A stretch of 7,642 nucleotides of DNA, from the NCBI GenBank assembly GCA_023818725.1, contig JAMWBX010000050.1, positions 1 through 7,642 on the forward strand. The letters are read 5' to 3'. Each line of letters begins with the position of its first letter. The first letter of the stretch is position 1. The notes below the pieces were generated by a model, which was not told the DNA's origin, did no database searches, and saw only the letters and a list, made by a program, of their open reading frames with translations. Both the position numbers and the translations under genes were made by a program. Below are positions 5,006-7,642 of the stretch, one piece after another. The stretch comes from Candidatus Omnitrophota bacterium (lineage in GTDB: Bacteria; Ratteibacteria; UBA8468; B48-G9; DTJG01).

Positions 5006-6022
5006 CTAAAAGGTTATTATCTTACCTGTTTTAAGAGACTCTAGTTCTTTTAAAACAACTGCCAGGCTATTTACCGCATCTTCCGGAGTTATTATTTGAA
5101 ATTCTTTATTATGCACGACATGGTCAATAAAATAATTGATTTCAAAATAGTAACCACCAAGGTCAGAAATGTTTCCTTCTGAAACCTGAGAAGTTTTTCT
5201 TTCAATTTGTGGTCTTTCAACCCTCCCATCAGCATAATAAACAGTAAGGGTCGGAGTTGATGTTGAGTCGAAATCAACAACTGCCTTCTCAAATTGTGCA
5301 ATGAACTTCATTTCAAAAGGAAAGTTTGAAGTCATATCCCAGCCACCTTCGGCAAAAGCAGTAATTCCGCCTGGAAAATTATATGTAGTGAAAACATGTG
5401 TATAACCTTCCTCTTGGGAAAAAGTTCCTACGGAATAAAGAGAAACAGGGTTTTGACCCAATAGATAAAGGATGAAATCGACATCGTGTATATGAAGGTC
5501 AAAAAGCGCTCCACCTGATCGACTGTTGTCAAGCAACCAGTTCTGCCATCCCCATGTTGGCCTAGGACTTAATCTGGTGCAGGTAATTGTTATAAGTTTT
5601 CCATATCTTCCCTGGTCATAGTTTCTCTTGATAAATGCATATTCCGGCCAGAATCTGATTACATGAGCTACCATAAACCTGACCTTCTTTTTCCGGCAAG
5701 CATCAACCATTTTCTTTGCATCCTCAATCGTAAGTGCGATGGGCTTTTCACATATAATATCTTTACCTGCTTCTGCAGCCTTTATGACAAATTCCTTATG
5801 AAGAAAAGTCGGTAAGCAGATATCAACAATTGTTATATCGGATTTTGCAAAGACCTGATCTGCGCTAAGGTATGGAATTGCCCCATACTTTTCCGCAAGA
5901 GATTTTGCCTTTTCACCCCTTTCATCAACAATTGCGGCTATTTTAACATTTGGTAATTGAGAATAAACCTCAGCATGCATCGAACCCATAAATCCCGCAC
6001 CGATAATTGCAAGCCTAACCAT
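5006..6022 (-). CDS. Gfo/Idh/MocA family NAD(P)-dependent dehydrogenase
   Basis: This family oxidises or reduces sugars, cyclitols or sugar-nucleotide intermediates. The 338 residues show the N-terminal Rossmann motif GAGFMG (8-13), Asp33 at the end of strand 2 (favouring NAD over NADP), the catalytic CEKP block (Lys93), and the C-terminal GGALFDLHIHDVDF segment, in which His179 and Asp180-Asp182 lie in the active-site position. The WGWQNWLLD stretch (157-165) before it is typical of the myo-inositol 2-dehydrogenase and glucose-fructose oxidoreductase-like branches. The exact substrate cannot be told. No sugar transporter or other sugar gene adjoins it. A strong GGAGG lies 6 nt before the ATG at 6022, and a promoter with a perfect -35 lies upstream, so it appears to be transcribed on its own. 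Confidence 0.93.
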   Translation of the reverse strand: MVRLAIIGAGFMGSMHAEVYSQLPNVKIAAIVDERGEKAKSLAEKYGAIPYLSADQVFAKSDITIVDICLPTFLHKEFVIKAAEAGKDIICEKPIALTIEDAKKMVDACRKKKVRFMVAHVIRFWPEYAFIKRNYDQGRYGKLITITCTRLSPRPTWGWQNWLLDNSRSGGALFDLHIHDVDFILYLLGQNPVSLYSVGTFSQEEGYTHVFTTYNFPGGITAFAEGGWDMTSNFPFEMKFIAQFEKAVVDFDSTSTPTLTVYYADGRVERPQIERKTSQVSEGNISDLGGYYFEINYFIDHVVHNKEFQIITPEDAVNSLAVVLKELESLKTGKIITF

Positions 6023-6161
6023 CTTATTCCTCCTTGCCCCTGAAAGATGGAAAATTTTTAGTTATTGAGCAAAATGACTGCAGTTTATTTTAATCCACAT
6101 AATTTAGCTCTGTCAATGATGCCAGTTATCTTTGAACGAAGTGGAAAAAACTAATTTGAAT
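6023..6161 (-). other. Spacer between the propeller gene and the Gfo/Idh gene
   Basis: Apart from the promoter and ribosome binding site of the Gfo/Idh gene nothing is encoded here. After the propeller stop the minus strand has a T6 run but no GC-rich hairpin before it, so no clear terminator is seen and some read-through into the Gfo/Idh gene is possible. Confidence 0.5.
6087..6116 (-). promoter_or_regulatory. Sigma70-type promoter of the Gfo/Idh gene
   Basis: On the minus strand there is a perfect TTGACA (6116-6111), an 18-nt spacer and TAAAAT (6092-6087). Transcription would start near 6080, giving a leader of about 58 nt with a strong Shine-Dalgarno at 6033-6029. The palindrome ACTGCAGT at about 6077-6084 sits at the predicted start and could be an operator, but it is short. 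Confidence 0.6.
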
Positions 6162-7642
6162 TTATCTCCAGGCAACAGTGTATGCAAGCAGACTTTTACC
6201 CTTCGCGACGACATAAAAATTACCCGATGCTGCTGCATCTGCTAATCTGACAGACTTATCGATCGAAAAGTACCACATTCTTCTTTTCTGCGAATCAGGG
6301 AAGTAATACCATTGATTCCAGACCCCAGTTAGTGCCTCAAGGATGTCCTGAGTGAACGTTAAAAATCCCACACTGTCACCAAGGGTGAACTTAAGTATCT
6401 CTGCCCCTGTTATTGAAACAAGGTGAATAAGATTATTTTTCAGTACAGCGCTTGCGTATTTTATTTCAGGCGAAACACGAATTTTCTCGACAGCACTGTT
6501 CAGTTTCATACTCCAGGCAAGATTACCCTCGCTTGTAAATACAAAAAGATCTCCTGCTGTTGTTCCAACAAAAAACCATGAAGAATCCTGACTTATTTTA
6601 ATGCTGTTGACCCAATCTGAAAGATCACGAGTCCAGAAAATTTCACCTCTTGAATCAAGATAAAAGACTCTGTTATTAATTGCATATGCCCAGAACTTGC
6701 CGTTCTCAGATATGGAGATCGCCCTTACAAGATTTTTAACCTTTTTTTCAAATATGACTTTATTACCCTCTGCTAATACTATTCTGCCCTCGATAGATGC
6801 CCATGCACAATAGTTTCCTTCAGGCGAAATCGCAACTTTTATAATTTCATCCTGCTGTTTGAAAATTCGTTGAATCCCGCCTTTGCTGTTCAGTATATAA
6901 ACCCTTCCATCTTTACAACCAGCAATGATCCTTTTCCCGTTTTCGGAAAGGGCGATTGTGGTTATCTCGTCAGATAATTCATAAGTCCACTGATACGTGT
7001 TTTCCGGGATTAAAAGTTCATCCGGAATTTTCTTTCCCTGAAATTCAAGAACAAATCTTTGAAAATATACTGGCAAAAATTCATAATTTTCGTTTCTATA
7101 TTCATAGGTTTCTACTGGCTCTTTCAACCCTGCTCTGTACACCCTGACCTGGAATATGTACATATCTTCTATTTTGACAATGGATGGCTCAAGAATGTAT
7201 TGAACATTCAAAAGCTTTACAACACGCGCCCTTTCTTCGAAATCGTCAATTATTTCACGCATGGTAAGACCCTGTTCCGCAAGTGTCCTAACAAGAGTCC
7301 TGTCATTTACAACAGTGTAGGCTTTGTCAAGTTGTTCAAGCTTTTCTTTGAAAATTGAGCCGGAATTTGAAAGAAAGTCCGGTAAATCTTGAAGTTTCAT
7401 ATCAAGAGCAAGAACTACCTGAGGCTCAAGTCTGCCACTTAACATCCTTATCTTTTGCTGAACTGTTTTAATAGATGGTGGCTGGTTGTGGATGTTTTTC
7501 GCCTGAATACACTCAAGAAGCTCCTGATAAACACTGATAGCCTGAGGGTATAAGGATTCTGCCTCTAAAAGGTTTCCGAGGGTGAAAAGGTATGTAGCAT
7601 CAGGGATATAAGAGCGGTTTAAATACATCTTGATGTATTTTA
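6162..7642 (-). CDS. TPR / CsgG-like / seven-blade beta-propeller protein, 5' end off the window
   Basis: The frame is open to the window edge: four in-frame codons precede ATG 7628 with no stop and no Shine-Dalgarno sequence, so the real start lies beyond 7642. Counting from that ATG (488 residues), positions 1-45 look like a tetratricopeptide repeat (ATYLFTLGNLLEAESLYPQA region). Positions about 70-175 resemble CsgG/FlgO-type outer-membrane-associated domains: VVNDRTLVRTLAEQ, then VKLLNVQYILEPSIVKIED, then a strand YIFQVRVYRA. Positions 221-488 form seven repeats of about 39 residues, starting near 221, 261, 299, 338, 378, 418 and 458. Each has an 'I-x-x-I-x-I-S-x-x-G' strand, then a strand ending like GRVYILNSKG, consistent with a complete WD40/PQQ-like propeller. 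Such scaffolds bind other proteins. An envelope or periplasmic location is inferred from the CsgG-like part. Export signals, if any, lie off the window. No sequence in it suggests catalysis. Confidence 0.75.
   Translation of the reverse strand, partial: KYIKMYLNRSYIPDATYLFTLGNLLEAESLYPQAISVYQELLECIQAKNIHNQPPSIKTVQQKIRMLSGRLEPQVVLALDMKLQDLPDFLSNSGSIFKEKLEQLDKAYTVVNDRTLVRTLAEQGLTMREIIDDFEERARVVKLLNVQYILEPSIVKIEDMYIFQVRVYRAGLKEPVETYEYRNENYEFLPVYFQRFVLEFQGKKIPDELLIPENTYQWTYELSDEITTIALSENGKRIIAGCKDGRVYILNSKGGIQRIFKQQDEIIKVAISPEGNYCAWASIEGRIVLAEGNKVIFEKKVKNLVRAISISENGKFWAYAINNRVFYLDSRGEIFWTRDLSDWVNSIKISQDSSWFFVGTTAGDLFVFTSEGNLAWSMKLNSAVEKIRVSPEIKYASAVLKNNLIHLVSITGAEILKFTLGDSVGFLTFTQDILEALTGVWNQWYYFPDSQKRRMWYFSIDKSVRLADAAASGNFYVVAKGKSLLAYTVAWR

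Noticed and set aside
5028..5056. Inverted repeat GTTTTAAGAG / CTTTTAAAAC as a terminator between rsmE and the Gfo/Idh gene
   Set aside because: The stem is nearly all A/T with a mismatch, lies inside the Gfo/Idh coding end (KELESLKTGK) and has no following T run on either strand.

Overview
The window reads as a bacterial contig with an unrelated-looking block at its left end. From about position 1080 onward the genes are tightly packed, moderately AT-rich and bacterial in every respect: GGAGG-type ribosome binding sites, TTGACA/TAAAAT-like promoters, overlapping stop and start codons, a lipoprotein signal, and a bacterial tRNA-His. The lipoprotein and a CsgG-like domain suggest a diderm (Gram-negative type) cell. 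The phylum cannot be fixed from the sequence; an uncultivated lineage known from metagenome contigs is my guess. Both ends of the window fall inside genes or at a composition break, which fits a short assembled contig.

Positions 1 to about 1078 are very AT-rich, full of stops in all frames and hold no gene, promoter pair or RNA I can support. They resemble non-coding DNA of another source. The block runs straight into the interior of an alpha/beta hydrolase gene whose start is missing. Next come, on the minus strand, a two-gene operon: a chagasin-like (I42) inhibitor lipoprotein followed by a short-chain dehydrogenase/reductase. It is transcribed leftward from a nearly symmetrical promoter whose other face drives tRNA-His rightward.

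The most unusual region is 3090-3366. tRNA-His is followed by a GC-rich (about 66% over 3191-3340), hairpin-filled segment. A 30-bp perfect direct repeat that includes the 3' end of the tRNA bounds it, giving a 191-bp unit. It looks like a small element inserted at the tRNA 3' end that rebuilt that end, and it finishes in a terminator-like hairpin plus T6.

On the plus strand at 3477-5004, lemA, a DUF167 (YggU-type) gene and rsmE overlap by 1 and 4 bases and form one translationally coupled operon. Facing it on the minus strand are a Gfo/Idh/MocA-type dehydrogenase with its own strong promoter and, upstream of that, a large protein open to the right edge. That protein joins a TPR-like start, a CsgG-like middle and a seven-blade beta-propeller. 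The genes do not form one pathway: they are housekeeping (tRNA-His, RsmE), envelope-related (LemA, I42 lipoprotein, CsgG/propeller) and two stand-alone oxidoreductases.
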